DNA from: Sphingomonas gilva
GTDB taxonomy: Bacteria > Pseudomonadota > Alphaproteobacteria > Sphingomonadales > Sphingomonadaceae
Direction of reading: 5' to 3'
Length of the DNA stretch: 64,000 bases
Assembly (NCBI RefSeq): GCF_003515075.1
Contig: NZ_QWLV01000003.1
Coordinates: 245,774-309,773 of the forward strand
In this document: positions 6,420 through 14,999 of the stretch, in pieces
How the letters are laid out: each line of letters begins with the position of its first letter
How positions within the stretch are numbered: the stretch's first letter is position 1
Position numbers and translations under genes: made by a program
The notes under the pieces: model-generated
What the model was told of the DNA's origin: nothing
Database searches by the model: none
What the model saw: the letters and a program-made list of their open reading frames with translations, nothing else

Positions 6420-7358
6420 TCACCGAACCGCGGCCCGCGCCAGCCGGTCGTTGATCGCCGCGCCCAGGCCATCGGAAGGGATCGGCGCGATTGCGATGGC
6501 TTGGCCGTCGCTCGCATCGGCGCGGTGCAGCGCGTCGAACAGCCGTGCAGCAGCTTCGGTCAGATCGCCTGTGACGGACAGCGTGTCATGGCCGGTCACC
6601 TGCCCGAATCCGATCAGCCATTCACCCGGCTTGGCATTGACGGCTTCCAGTCGCAGCGGTTTCCCCGGCGCATAATGGCTCGCGAGCTGGCCGGGCGCGG
6701 TCACCGCATCGCCCGCATAGGCCGAATAATCCGGCCCCAGCATCTCGGCGGTCACCGGGCCGGGCCGCAGGATCGCGTGCGACGCCGGTGCGACGATGGT
6801 CGATTCGAGGCCGGCGCTGGTCGGCCCGTCGTCGATGACCAGGCCGATCCGCCCGCCCAGGCTCGCCAGCACGTGGCTGCAGCGCGTCGGGCTGATCGCG
6901 CCGCTGGCGTTGGCCGAGGGCGCGGCGAGCGGCTTGCCGCACGCCTCCAGGAGCGCGCGCATCGCGCGGTGCGCCGGCACCCGCACCGCCACCGTCTCCA
7001 GGCCCGCCGTCGCCAGGGCCGCGACCGGGCTTCCCTCGGCGCGCGGCAGCACCATCGTCAGCGGGCCCGGCCAGAAGGCGGCGGCGAGCCGTTCGGCCTC
7101 GGCGTCGAACGCGGCGATGCCCCGCGCGGCTTCGAGGCTCGGCGCATGCACGATCAGCGGGTTGAAGCTCGGCCGCCCCTTGGCCGCATAGATGCGCGCC
7201 ACGGCCGCCGCATCGGTCGCGTCGGCGGCGAGGCCGTAGACCGTCTCGGTCGGCACCGCGACCGGCTCGCCGCGCGCGATTCGCGCGCGCGCTTCGGCGA
7301 TGGCGGCCTCGCCGTAGGGTAAGGCGATCGTCTCGAACGGCGGATTTGTGGGGCTCAT
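6420..7358 (-). CDS. L-threonylcarbamoyladenylate synthase (TsaC/Sua5)
   Basis: A 312-residue Sua5-type enzyme that makes threonylcarbamoyl-AMP from threonine, bicarbonate and ATP for t6A37 in ANN-decoding tRNAs. The YrdC domain occupies about residues 10-200 (GEPVAVPTETVYGLAADATD, KGRPSFNPLIVH, PLTMVLPR, VAVRVPAHRAMRALLEACGK, PLAAPSANASG). The remaining part (PGMRY-like ASHYAPGKPLRL and the C-terminal Rossmann-like segment) is the Sua5 domain, so this is the long form rather than short TsaC. It is divergent from the acyl-CoA dehydrogenase gene with only 45 bases between starts. Confidence 0.92.
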   Translation of the reverse strand: MSPTNPPFETIALPYGEAAIAEARARIARGEPVAVPTETVYGLAADATDAAAVARIYAAKGRPSFNPLIVHAPSLEAARGIAAFDAEAERLAAAFWPGPLTMVLPRAEGSPVAALATAGLETVAVRVPAHRAMRALLEACGKPLAAPSANASGAISPTRCSHVLASLGGRIGLVIDDGPTSAGLESTIVAPASHAILRPGPVTAEMLGPDYSAYAGDAVTAPGQLASHYAPGKPLRLEAVNAKPGEWLIGFGQVTGHDTLSVTGDLTEAAARLFDALHRADASDGQAIAIAPIPSDGLGAAINDRLARAAVR

Positions 7359-7403
7359 GGCCGCGCGCTATAGCCCGCGCGCATAGCAGAGAGGAAGCCG
7401 CCG

Positions 7404-9119
7404 ATGCCCTTCACCCCGCCCGTCGCCGAGCAGCGTTTCGTGCTGGAGCATGTCGCCGGCATCGCCGATCTCGCCGCCAGCGAGCGCTTCGCCGAGGCGA
7501 CGCCCGACACGATCGACGCGATCCTCGAAGGCGTCGGCCAGTTCGCCGCGGGCGAATGGGAACCGCTCGCACGAAAGGGGGACACGGACGGGCCCAAGCT
7601 CACCGCCGACGGCGTCCGGATGCCCCAAGGCTTCGCCCAGGCGTACCGCGACTATGTCGACGGCGGCTGGGGCACGGTCGGCTCGCCGGTCGAATATGGC
7701 GGCATGGGGCTGCCCTTCGCGCTCTCCACCGCGGTGCTGGAGACGCTGGGCGTGGCCAATATGGGCTTCGCGCTCGCGCCGACGCTCACCGTCGGCGCGA
7801 TCGAGGCGCTGGCGCACCACGGCACGCAGCAGCAGCAGGCGCTCTATCTGCCGCACCTCGCCACCGGCGCCTGGACGGGGACGATGAACCTGACGGAGCC
7901 GCAGGCCGGTTCCGACGTCGGCGCGCTGCGCACCATGGCCACCCCGCGCGGCGACGGCACATGGAGCGTCAAGGGCACCAAGATCTTCATCTCGTTCGGC
8001 GATCACGACATGGCCGACAACATCGTCCATCTCGTCCTCGCCCGCACCCCCGACGCGCCGGCGGGGACGCGCGGCATCTCGCTGTTCCTCGTCCCCAAAT
8101 ACCGGCTCGATGCCGAAGGGCGGCCGGGCGCGCCCAACGATGTCCGCGTGGTCTCGATCGAGCACAAGATGGGCCTCCACGCCTCGCCCACCTGCGTGCT
8201 CTCCTTCGGCGACAATGGCGATTGCGTCGGCGAGCTGATCGGGCCCGAGCATGGCGGCATGCGCGCGATGTTCACGATGATGAACAACGCCCGATTGAAT
8301 GTCGGCCTGCAGGGGGTGCAGGTCGCCGAGGCCGCGACCCAGCGCGCGGTCGCCTATGCGCGCGAGCGTGTCCAGTCGGCGCGCGCCTCCGCCCCCGGCG
8401 CGGGGCCGGTCGCGATCGTCGAGCATCCCGACGTCCGCCGCATGCTGGTGCGGATGAAGGCGGAGACGCAGGCGATCCGCGCCCTGGTCTATTACGCCGC
8501 CGGCCAGGTCGATCGCGGCAATCTGGGCGACGATGCGGCGCGGAAGCGCGCCGACCTGCTCACCCCGCTCGCCAAGAGCCACGGCACCGATATCGGCTGC
8601 GCGGTCGCTTCATTGGGCGTGCAGGTCCATGGCGGCATGGGCTATATCGAGGAGACCGGCGCCGCCCAGCATTTCCGCGACGCGCGCATCACCCCGATCT
8701 ACGAGGGCACCAACGGCATCCAGGCCGCCGATCTGGTCGGCCGCAAGCTGGGGCTGGACGGCGGCGGCGTGCTCGCCGCGCTCATTGCCGACATGCGCGC
8801 CGAGGCGGAGCACGCGGCGCTGCGCGACCTGATCGACGCGATCGAAGCCGCGGCCGCCCACCTCGCCGGAGCCGATCCCGACGATCGCCTGGCGGGAAGC
8901 TCGCCCTTCCTGACGATGTGCGCCGTCGCGGTCTGCGGCTGGCTGATGGAGCGCCAGGGAAGGGCGGCGTCCGGCACCGACGATTTCGCACGAATCAAGC
9001 GCGCCAGCGCCCGCTTCTACCTCGACCAGCTCGTCCCCGAGGCGCTCGGCCTCAAGCCGGCGGCAATGGCCAGCGCGGATGTGCTGTACGCAGTGAATGC
9101 GGAAGCGTTCGCCGCCTAA
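7404..9119 (+). CDS. Acyl-CoA dehydrogenase (long form with C-terminal extension)
   Basis: A 571-residue flavoprotein that oxidises an acyl-CoA to the 2,3-enoyl-CoA. It has an N-terminal helical domain, the FAD-binding TGTMNLTEPQAGSDVGALRT segment, KGTKIFISFGDHD, and the C-terminal VHGGMGYIEETGAAQHFRDA followed by ITPIYEGTNGIQAADLVGRK, where the glutamate of YEGTNG matches the catalytic base region. The extra C-terminal domain of about 110 residues is typical of the DmdC/FadE5-like group, whose substrates range from medium chain acyl-CoAs to methylmercaptopropionyl-CoA; I cannot assign the substrate. The start ATG follows GAGAGGAAGCCGCCG. Confidence 0.9.
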   Translation: MPFTPPVAEQRFVLEHVAGIADLAASERFAEATPDTIDAILEGVGQFAAGEWEPLARKGDTDGPKLTADGVRMPQGFAQAYRDYVDGGWGTVGSPVEYGGMGLPFALSTAVLETLGVANMGFALAPTLTVGAIEALAHHGTQQQQALYLPHLATGAWTGTMNLTEPQAGSDVGALRTMATPRGDGTWSVKGTKIFISFGDHDMADNIVHLVLARTPDAPAGTRGISLFLVPKYRLDAEGRPGAPNDVRVVSIEHKMGLHASPTCVLSFGDNGDCVGELIGPEHGGMRAMFTMMNNARLNVGLQGVQVAEAATQRAVAYARERVQSARASAPGAGPVAIVEHPDVRRMLVRMKAETQAIRALVYYAAGQVDRGNLGDDAARKRADLLTPLAKSHGTDIGCAVASLGVQVHGGMGYIEETGAAQHFRDARITPIYEGTNGIQAADLVGRKLGLDGGGVLAALIADMRAEAEHAALRDLIDAIEAAAAHLAGADPDDRLAGSSPFLTMCAVAVCGWLMERQGRAASGTDDFARIKRASARFYLDQLVPEALGLKPAAMASADVLYAVNAEAFAA

Positions 9120-9256
9120 ATCCTCCCCATGCGAAGCAGGGGGAGGGGGACCATGCGCAGCATGGTGGAGGGGGCAAGCCGCAGACGGAGCGCTCGTGAC
9201 GATCCCCCTCCACCGCTCTTCGAGCGGTCCCTCCCCCGCTTCGCGAGGGAGGATTG
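9120..9256. repeat. Paired inverted REP element (REPIN-like), family 2
   Basis: Two head-to-head copies of the repeat that flanks the DUF559 gene: TCCTCCCCATGCGAAGCAGG then GGGAGGGGGACC, hairpin ATGCGCAGCAT, GGTGGAGGGGG, a spacer of about 40 bases, and the inverted copy ending in GAGGGAGGATTGA. It lies between the convergent acyl-CoA dehydrogenase and GntR genes. Confidence 0.82.
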
Positions 9257-9260
9257 AAGG

Positions 9261-9617
9261 CTAAACCGTCTCGCGCTCCATCAGTTCGTTCAGGTCTAGC
9301 CCCAGCAGCGCGGCGTGCTCGCGGATCTTGGGCCAATATTCGCTGACGAAGCGGTCGCGCTCGGCGATGCGCAGCTGCTCGACCGCGCCGGGCAGCACGA
9401 ACATGCCGACGCCGCGGCGCACCTCCACCAGCCCGTCGTCCTGGAAGCTCTGATAGGCCTTGGCGACGGTCAGCGGGTTGGCGCCCTGCTCGGCGGCGAA
9501 GGCGCGGACCGAGGGGAGCTGGTCGCCCGCGCCATATTCGCCGCGCAGGATCGCCGCGGAAATGATCGCGCGCAGGCGGAGATAGACGGGGCTGTCGGCG
9601 GATTCGAGCGCTGTCAT
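9261..9617 (-). CDS. GntR-family transcriptional regulator (short, YtrA-like)
   Basis: A 118-residue regulator with the GntR winged helix at residues about 8-75 (PVYLRLRAIISAAILRGEYG, GDQLPSVRAFAAEQGANPLT, VAKAYQSFQDDGLVEVRRGV) and only a short C-terminal helical tail ending NELMERETV. This short architecture is that of the YtrA subfamily, which often controls transport genes beside it. Here it follows a nitroreductase gene on the same strand after 34 bases, so it probably shares that transcript. Its ligand is unknown. Confidence 0.88.
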   Translation of the reverse strand: MTALESADSPVYLRLRAIISAAILRGEYGAGDQLPSVRAFAAEQGANPLTVAKAYQSFQDDGLVEVRRGVGMFVLPGAVEQLRIAERDRFVSEYWPKIREHAALLGLDLNELMERETV

Positions 9618-9651
9618 GCCATCCTAATACACCAAAGCGCGTCCGCGTCCA

Positions 9652-10239
9652 CTATCCTTTTGTCGGCCCGCCCCAGCGCGATACCGCCGCGTCGAAATCG
9701 GGCCGCGGCCGTTCCTCCGGTTCGCGTCCGGGCGTACCGATATAGAGGAAGCCGGCGATCCGCTCGTGCGGCCCGCCGAACGCGTCGCGCACCTTGTCCG
9801 AATAGGCCGGCCAGCCGGTCAGCCAGCAGCCGACGAAGCCGTGCGCATGCGCCGCAGAGAGCAGGTTCATGCACGCCGCCCCGCACGACAATTGCTGCTC
9901 CCACAAGGGGATATGGCTTTCGGGCTGCGGCGAGGACAGCGCCACCACCAGCGCCGGCCCCTGCCGCGCCATATTCTCCATCGCCTCGATCTCGAGCCGC
10001 CCGGCATCGGGCTTCTCGGCCAGGTAGGCGTCGACGAACAGCGCCTCCAGCGCGTCCCTGTCCTCGATCACGACGAAGCGCCACGGGGCGAGCTTGCCGT
10101 GATCGGGCGTGCGCAGCGCCAGGGCCAGGATCGCGTCCATCTCGGCCGCCGTCGGCCCCGGCGCGATCATGTCGCGCGGCTTGCCCGAACGGCGCGTGGC
10201 GATCAGCGAAAGCGGCGAAGAAGTATCATTGAAAACCAT
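9652..10239 (-). CDS. Nitroreductase-family protein (YdjA-like)
   Basis: About 195 residues of the FMN-dependent nitroreductase fold. LIATRRSGKPRDM supplies the N-terminal RRS phosphate-binding motif, LALRTPDHGKLAPWRFVVIE matches the single-domain YdjA group, and GFVGCWLTGWPAYSDKVRDA with FLYIGTPGREPEERPRPDF closes the family pattern. It reduces nitro or quinone-type substrates using NAD(P)H in known relatives; the physiological substrate is not known. I start it at MVFNDTSSPL; an in-frame ATG 33 bases upstream gives a less typical leader. Confidence 0.85.
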   Translation of the reverse strand: MVFNDTSSPLSLIATRRSGKPRDMIAPGPTAAEMDAILALALRTPDHGKLAPWRFVVIEDRDALEALFVDAYLAEKPDAGRLEIEAMENMARQGPALVVALSSPQPESHIPLWEQQLSCGAACMNLLSAAHAHGFVGCWLTGWPAYSDKVRDAFGGPHERIAGFLYIGTPGREPEERPRPDFDAAVSRWGGPTKG

Positions 10240-10368
10240 ATTTTCTCCGAAGGCGGCGGCTTCGCCGTGCAACTATGCGCTTCACACGGCGGATTTCGCC
10301 GTTAGTCTCCGCCCCCATAACGCCGGGCCAGGGAGCCGGCACCAACGATTTCGGGGAGCCGACTCATC

Positions 10369-12003
10369 ATGGCCAGCAGCTATCCGGCGGGCAGCGTCGA
10401 GGGGAAGACCCTTCTCGGCCAGCCGCGCGGGCTTTTCGTCCTGTTCTTCGCGGAGATGTGGGAGCGCTTTTCCTATTACGGGATGCGCGCGATCCTGATC
10501 TTCTACCTGCTGCAGCACTGGCTGTTCGCCGAGGAGAAGGCGTACATCATCTACGGCGCGTACACCGCGCTGGTCTACATCACGCCCGTCATCGGCGGCT
10601 ATCTGGCGGATCGCTATATCGGCCAGCGCAAGGCGGTGCAGTACGGCGCGGTGCTGCTCGTCATCGGCCACGGGCTAATGGCCTTCGAAGGCCCCGGGCC
10701 GGCCCAGATTCCCGGCGCGACCGCGGCGGACATGCAGGGATCGGTCTATTTCAACATCTTCTGGCTGGCGCTCGCCTTCATCATCATGGGCGTCGGCTTC
10801 CTGAAGGCGAACATCTCGGCGATCGTCGGCCAGCTCTACGGCCAGGGCGATCCCCGGCGCGATCCCGCCTTCACCATCTTCTACATGGGCATCAACGTCG
10901 GCGCGGCGCTGGGCTCGCTGCTCGTCGGCTTCCTCGGCCAGACCTATGGCTGGGCCTGGGGCTTCGGCGCCGCGGGCATCGGCATGCTGCTCGGCCTGAT
11001 CGTCTTCGTGTGGGGGCGGCCTTGGCTGATGGGGCGCGGCGAGGCGCCCGACGCGGCGGCGCTCTCGCGCCCGGTGATGGGCGTGCCGATGGAATGGATG
11101 GTCTATCTTTCGGGCATCGTCGGCGTCGCCATCGTCTGGGTGCTGATCCAGTATCAGGACGTGGTCGGCTGGATGCTCGCCGTCTTCGGCGCGGTGGTCG
11201 TCGTCTATCTCCTGGTCACGGCGGTGTTCAAGCTCACCCCGGTCGAGCGCGACCGCATCCTCGCCGCCTTGTTCCTCATCGCGCTGCAGCCGCTGTTCTG
11301 GGCGCTGTTCGAACAGGCCGGCTCCTCGCTCAACGTCTATACCGATGAACAGGTCAACCGGAACATGCTGGGCTGGGAGGTGCCCGCCTCGATGTTCCAG
11401 TCGATCAACGCGATCTACATCGTGCTCCTGGGCCCGGTCTTCGCCGGCCTGTGGCTGTGGCTCGCCAAGCGCGGGCTGGAGCCTTCCACCCCCGCCAAGT
11501 TCGGCCTCGGCCTGGTCCAGCTCGGGCTGGGCTTCCTCGTCCTCGTTGCGGGCGCGATGGCGGCGGGGACGGGCAATCTGACGCCGGTGATCTTCATCTT
11601 CCTGATCTACCTGCTGCACACGATGGGAGAGCTGTGCCTGTCGCCGGTCGGCCTCTCCGCCATGACCAAGCTCGCGCCAGCGCGCATGGTGGGCCTGATG
11701 ATGGGCACCTGGTTCCTGTCGACCGCGGGCGGCAACTTCATCGGCGGGCTGATCGCCCAGGCGACCGGCGGCCACGGCGCCGAGGTCGAAGGCGCGTCGG
11801 CGACGCCGGTGATCGACGTCTATTCGACGATCGGCTGGGTGGCGATCGCCGTCGGCGTCGGCGTCATCCTGGTGTCGCCGCTGATCAAGCGGCTGATGCA
11901 CGAGGATGTGTTCGATCGCGATCCCGACCGCGCGCTCGCCGGCCAGCGCGAGATCGGCGAGCCCGCCGCCGCGGGCGTCCCGACGGACCGCGAACTGAAG
12001 TGA
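10369..12003 (+). CDS. POT-family proton-dependent oligopeptide transporter
   Basis: A 544-residue inner-membrane symporter of the POT/PTR2 branch of MFS. The ExxERFSYYGMRAIL motif (EMWERFSYYGMRAIL) after the first cytosolic segment is the signature for proton coupling in di/tripeptide transporters; FNIFWLALAFIIMGVGFLKA and FTIFYMGINVGAALGSLL are the second POT signature. Fourteen or so helices are visible, including an inserted pair about residue 240-290. It opens an operon with two amidohydrolase genes, the next starting within its stop codon (TGATG), which suggests uptake of peptides or peptide-like compounds followed by hydrolysis. Confidence 0.92.
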   Translation: MASSYPAGSVEGKTLLGQPRGLFVLFFAEMWERFSYYGMRAILIFYLLQHWLFAEEKAYIIYGAYTALVYITPVIGGYLADRYIGQRKAVQYGAVLLVIGHGLMAFEGPGPAQIPGATAADMQGSVYFNIFWLALAFIIMGVGFLKANISAIVGQLYGQGDPRRDPAFTIFYMGINVGAALGSLLVGFLGQTYGWAWGFGAAGIGMLLGLIVFVWGRPWLMGRGEAPDAAALSRPVMGVPMEWMVYLSGIVGVAIVWVLIQYQDVVGWMLAVFGAVVVVYLLVTAVFKLTPVERDRILAALFLIALQPLFWALFEQAGSSLNVYTDEQVNRNMLGWEVPASMFQSINAIYIVLLGPVFAGLWLWLAKRGLEPSTPAKFGLGLVQLGLGFLVLVAGAMAAGTGNLTPVIFIFLIYLLHTMGELCLSPVGLSAMTKLAPARMVGLMMGTWFLSTAGGNFIGGLIAQATGGHGAEVEGASATPVIDVYSTIGWVAIAVGVGVILVSPLIKRLMHEDVFDRDPDRALAGQREIGEPAAAGVPTDRELK

Positions 12004-13406
12004 TGCGGGCGCTGGGGGTGGTCGCCGCGGGCCTCGCGCTCGCGGCGTGCGCGACGACGAACGGCGAACGGGCGACGGCATCGTCCGCCTCGGCCGGGCG
12101 CGCGCTGCCGGACAAGAACCCGTTCCCCTCGACCTACCGGGCCTATCCCGGTCGGCCGACGGCGGTGCGCGGGGCGACGGTGTTCGACGGCGAGGGCCGG
12201 CGCTACGACGGCGGCGTGGTGGTCTTCTCCGGCGGCGAGATCGTCGCGGTCGGCGGCGCGGACACGCCGATCCCCGAGGGCGTCGAGGTGATCGACGGCG
12301 CCGGCAAGTTCGTCACCCCCGGCGTGATCGACATCCACAGCCATCTGGGCGACTATCCATCGCCCGGCGTGCCCGCACATTCGGACGGGAACGAGGCGAC
12401 CTCGCCCGTCACCCCACAGGTCTGGGCGGAGCATTCGGTCTGGCCGCAGGATCCCGGTTTCGCCCGCGCGCTCGCCAATGGCGGCGTCACCACCCTCCAG
12501 ATCCTGCCCGGCTCGGCCAATCTCTTCGGCGGCCGGTCGGTCACGCTCAAGAACGTGCCCGCGCGCACCATGCAGGGGATGAAGTTCCCCGGCGCCCCCT
12601 ACGGCCTCAAGATGGCGTGCGGCGAGAACCCCAAGCGCGTCTACGGCGCGCGCAACACGCTCCCCGCCACGCGCATGGGCAATATCGCGCTCGACCGGCA
12701 GACCTGGGCCAAGGCACAGGCCTATCAGCGCAAATGGAGGAAATATGCCGAGGACGGCGGCGATCCGCCCGACCGCGATCTCGCCATGGAAACGCTCGCC
12801 GGCGTGCTCGACGGCGAGATACTGATCCAGAACCACTGCTACCGCGCCGACGAGATGGCCAACGTCATCGATATGGCGAAGGAGTTCGGCTACAAGGTCA
12901 CCGCCTTCCACCACGCGGTCGAAAGCTACAAGATCGCCGATCTGCTGGCGAAGGAGGGCATCTGCTCGGCGATGTGGGCCGACTGGTACGGCTTCAAGAT
13001 GGAAAGCTATGACGGCGTTCCGGAGAATATCCCGCTGGTCCACAATGCCGGCGCCTGCGCGATCGTCCATTCGGACGACGCCAACGGCATCCAGCGGCTG
13101 AACCAGGAGGCGGGCAAGGCGCTCGCCGACGGCCGCCGCATGGGCATCCGGATCCCCGACGAGATCGCCTGGACCTGGCTCGCGATCAACCCGGCCCGCG
13201 CCATGGGCATCGCCGATCGGACCGGCAGCCTCGCCCCCGGCAAGATGGCCGATGTCGTGCTGTGGAACGCCAACCCGTTCAGCGTCTATGCCCGGCCCGA
13301 ACGCGTCTGGATCGACGGCGCGCTGATGTTCGACGCCGCCGATCCCGCCCGCCGCCCGGTCAGCGATTTCGAGCTGGGCCAGCCCGGCGAGGGGGATGTG
13401 AAGTGA
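12003..13406 (+). CDS. Amidohydrolase-family lipoprotein (imidazolonepropionase-like)
   Basis: A 467-residue metal-dependent hydrolase. The N-terminus MRALGVVAAGLALAACATTN has a lipobox LAAC, so it should be a lipoprotein exposed to the periplasm. The amidohydrolase barrel starts with GKFVTPGVIDIHSHLGDYPS, where HSH supplies two metal ligands; ILIQNHCYRADEM, VTAFHHAVE and AIVHSDDANG give further histidines and the late aspartate. The end GSLAPGKMADVVLWNANPF is the usual strand that returns to the small beta domain. Starts overlap the POT stop (TGATG) and the next amidohydrolase start overlaps this stop (GTGA). A dipeptidase or lactamase role is plausible but unproven. Confidence 0.87.
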   Translation: MRALGVVAAGLALAACATTNGERATASSASAGRALPDKNPFPSTYRAYPGRPTAVRGATVFDGEGRRYDGGVVVFSGGEIVAVGGADTPIPEGVEVIDGAGKFVTPGVIDIHSHLGDYPSPGVPAHSDGNEATSPVTPQVWAEHSVWPQDPGFARALANGGVTTLQILPGSANLFGGRSVTLKNVPARTMQGMKFPGAPYGLKMACGENPKRVYGARNTLPATRMGNIALDRQTWAKAQAYQRKWRKYAEDGGDPPDRDLAMETLAGVLDGEILIQNHCYRADEMANVIDMAKEFGYKVTAFHHAVESYKIADLLAKEGICSAMWADWYGFKMESYDGVPENIPLVHNAGACAIVHSDDANGIQRLNQEAGKALADGRRMGIRIPDEIAWTWLAINPARAMGIADRTGSLAPGKMADVVLWNANPFSVYARPERVWIDGALMFDAADPARRPVSDFELGQPGEGDVK

Positions 13407-14797
13407 GCCTCGCGACTCTAGCCCCCCTGTCCCGTTCGCTTCGAGCGAAGTCGAGAAGCGTGGGGCAAGCGCTCCGCAGCGTATCTCGACTACGCTCGAT
13501 ACAAACGGGGTTTGGTGTCGCCGTTTTGGCGGCCTCCACCCCGCTCGCCGCGCAGACCGTCGCCATCACCGGCGGCACCGTCGTGATCGGCGACGGCTCC
13601 GCCCCCATCCAGGGCGGCACCGTCGTGATCCGGAACGGCCGCGTGGTGGCCGCCGGATCGGGCGTGGCCGTCCCCGCGGGCGCGCAAACGGTCGACGCCA
13701 CGGGCAAATGGGTCACCCCCGGCATCGTCGCCGGCTTCACCCGCCTCGGCATCATCGAGGTCGACGGCGTCGCCGCGACCAACGACGCGAGCGGCGCGCA
13801 GACGCCCTGGTCGGCGGCGATCGACATCGTCCCCGCGGTCAACCCGCGCGCGACGCCGATCGCGATCAACCGCGCCGGCGGCGTCACGCGTGCGATCGTC
13901 GCGCCCGCGGCGGAAGCGACCATATTCGCCGGGCAGGGCGCGGTGATCGATACGGGCGCGGACATGGACGCGGTCACCCGCCGCCAAGCCTTCCAGTTCG
14001 TCGAGTTCGGCGAGACCGGGCGCAGCGAGGGCGGCGGCAGCCGTCCCGCGCTGTTCCTCCAGTTCCGCGCCGCATTGGACGCGGCGCAGCGCTACGCGCG
14101 CAACCCCGCCGCCTATGACGGCGACAGCAAGGATTCGATCCTTCCGCGCGCCGACGCCGCCGCGCTCGCGCCCGTCGTCTCGGGCGAGCAGCGGCTGCTC
14201 GTCCATGTCGAGCGCGCCAGCGACATCCTCAACGTGCTCGCCCTGAAGCGCGAATTTCCCGGCCTGAAGCTGGTGCTGGTCGGCGCCAGCGAGGGCTGGA
14301 CGGTCGCGCCGCAGATCGTCGCCGCGGGCGTCCCGGTGATCGCCTCGGCCTTGAACGACCTGCCGTCGAGCTTCGAGACGCTCGCCGCCACCCAGTCCAA
14401 TATCGGCCGCATGCGGGCCGCCGGCGTCGAGGTGTCGATCGGCACGATCGACGACGACGATCCGCGCATGGCGATCCGCAGCCCGCAATATGCCGGCAAC
14501 CTCGTCGCGCTGACCAGATTGCCCGGCGCGACCGGGCTCGACTGGAACCAGGCCTTCGCCGCGATCAGCTCGGGCCCCGCCGAGGCGATCGGGCTGGGCG
14601 GGGAGATCGGCTCGCTCCGCCCCGGCCGGCGCGGCGACGTCGTGCTGTGGTCGGGCGACCCGCTCGAACTGTCGAGCGCCGCCGAAGCCGTGTGGATCGA
14701 CGGCGTCGCTCAGCCGATGGAAACCCGCCAAACCAAGCTGCGCGACCGCTACGCGACGCCCACGGAAGGCGCGCTGCCCAAGGCATACGAGCGCTAG
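13403..14797 (+). CDS. Amidohydrolase-like protein lacking the HxH metal motif
   Basis: A 464-residue paralogue-like partner of the preceding gene. The family frame is clear (VAITGGTVVIGDGSAPIQGG, GKWVTPGIVAG, EIGSLRPGRRGDVVLWSGDP), but where the active partner has IDIHSHLG this protein has VAGFTRLG, so the first two metal ligands are gone and hydrolysis is doubtful. A structural or chaperone-like partner role is my inference. The GTG at 13403 overlaps the previous stop. The first 40 or so codons are odd: residues about 8-36 are translated from a dispersed repeat, followed by a normal signal-peptide core GVAVLAASTPLAAQ. Confidence 0.82.
   Translation: MSLATLAPLSRSLRAKSRSVGQALRSVSRLRSIQTGFGVAVLAASTPLAAQTVAITGGTVVIGDGSAPIQGGTVVIRNGRVVAAGSGVAVPAGAQTVDATGKWVTPGIVAGFTRLGIIEVDGVAATNDASGAQTPWSAAIDIVPAVNPRATPIAINRAGGVTRAIVAPAAEATIFAGQGAVIDTGADMDAVTRRQAFQFVEFGETGRSEGGGSRPALFLQFRAALDAAQRYARNPAAYDGDSKDSILPRADAAALAPVVSGEQRLLVHVERASDILNVLALKREFPGLKLVLVGASEGWTVAPQIVAAGVPVIASALNDLPSSFETLAATQSNIGRMRAAGVEVSIGTIDDDDPRMAIRSPQYAGNLVALTRLPGATGLDWNQAFAAISSGPAEAIGLGGEIGSLRPGRRGDVVLWSGDPLELSSAAEAVWIDGVAQPMETRQTKLRDRYATPTEGALPKAYER
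13424..13512. repeat. Dispersed inverted repeat inside the amidohydrolase signal region
   Basis: CCCCTGTCCCGTTCGCTTCG, AGCGAAGTCGAGAAGC, a GCGCTCCGCAGCG centre, and ATCTCGACTACGCTCGATAC with AAACGGGG form a self-complementary unit of about 90 bp. It is read in frame as part of the N-terminus of the second amidohydrolase. Confidence 0.7.
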
Positions 14798-14805
14798 CTC
14801 TATGC

Positions 14806-14828
14806 CGTCGCCCCTGCGCAGGGGCGAC
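14806..14828. repeat. Half copy of family 1 palindrome
   Basis: GCCGTCGCCCCTGCGCAGGG followed by GCGACGCC is a self-complementary remnant of the family 1 repeat. It follows the amidohydrolase operon by 9 bases and could help end transcription. The rest of the gap up to the M23 gene holds no other recognisable feature. Confidence 0.65.
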
Positions 14829-14999
14829 GCCTCCGGGCCAGTTCCCCGCAATTTACGTCTTTCACCGCCCGCACCACACGGTTCACCGCAGGGTTTGTCG
14901 CCACTCCAGTAGCTTAGTTTGACATTAACCCTTTCGGCCCACAGTGTCCGCTCCAAGGCCGGGATAGGCCGTTTTCTGCGGGTCGGGGGCTTCGGGGCC

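Noticed and set aside
14919..14924. TTGACA as a -35 promoter element for the M23 peptidase gene
   Set aside because: No convincing -10 word follows at 16-18 bases, so no promoter was called.
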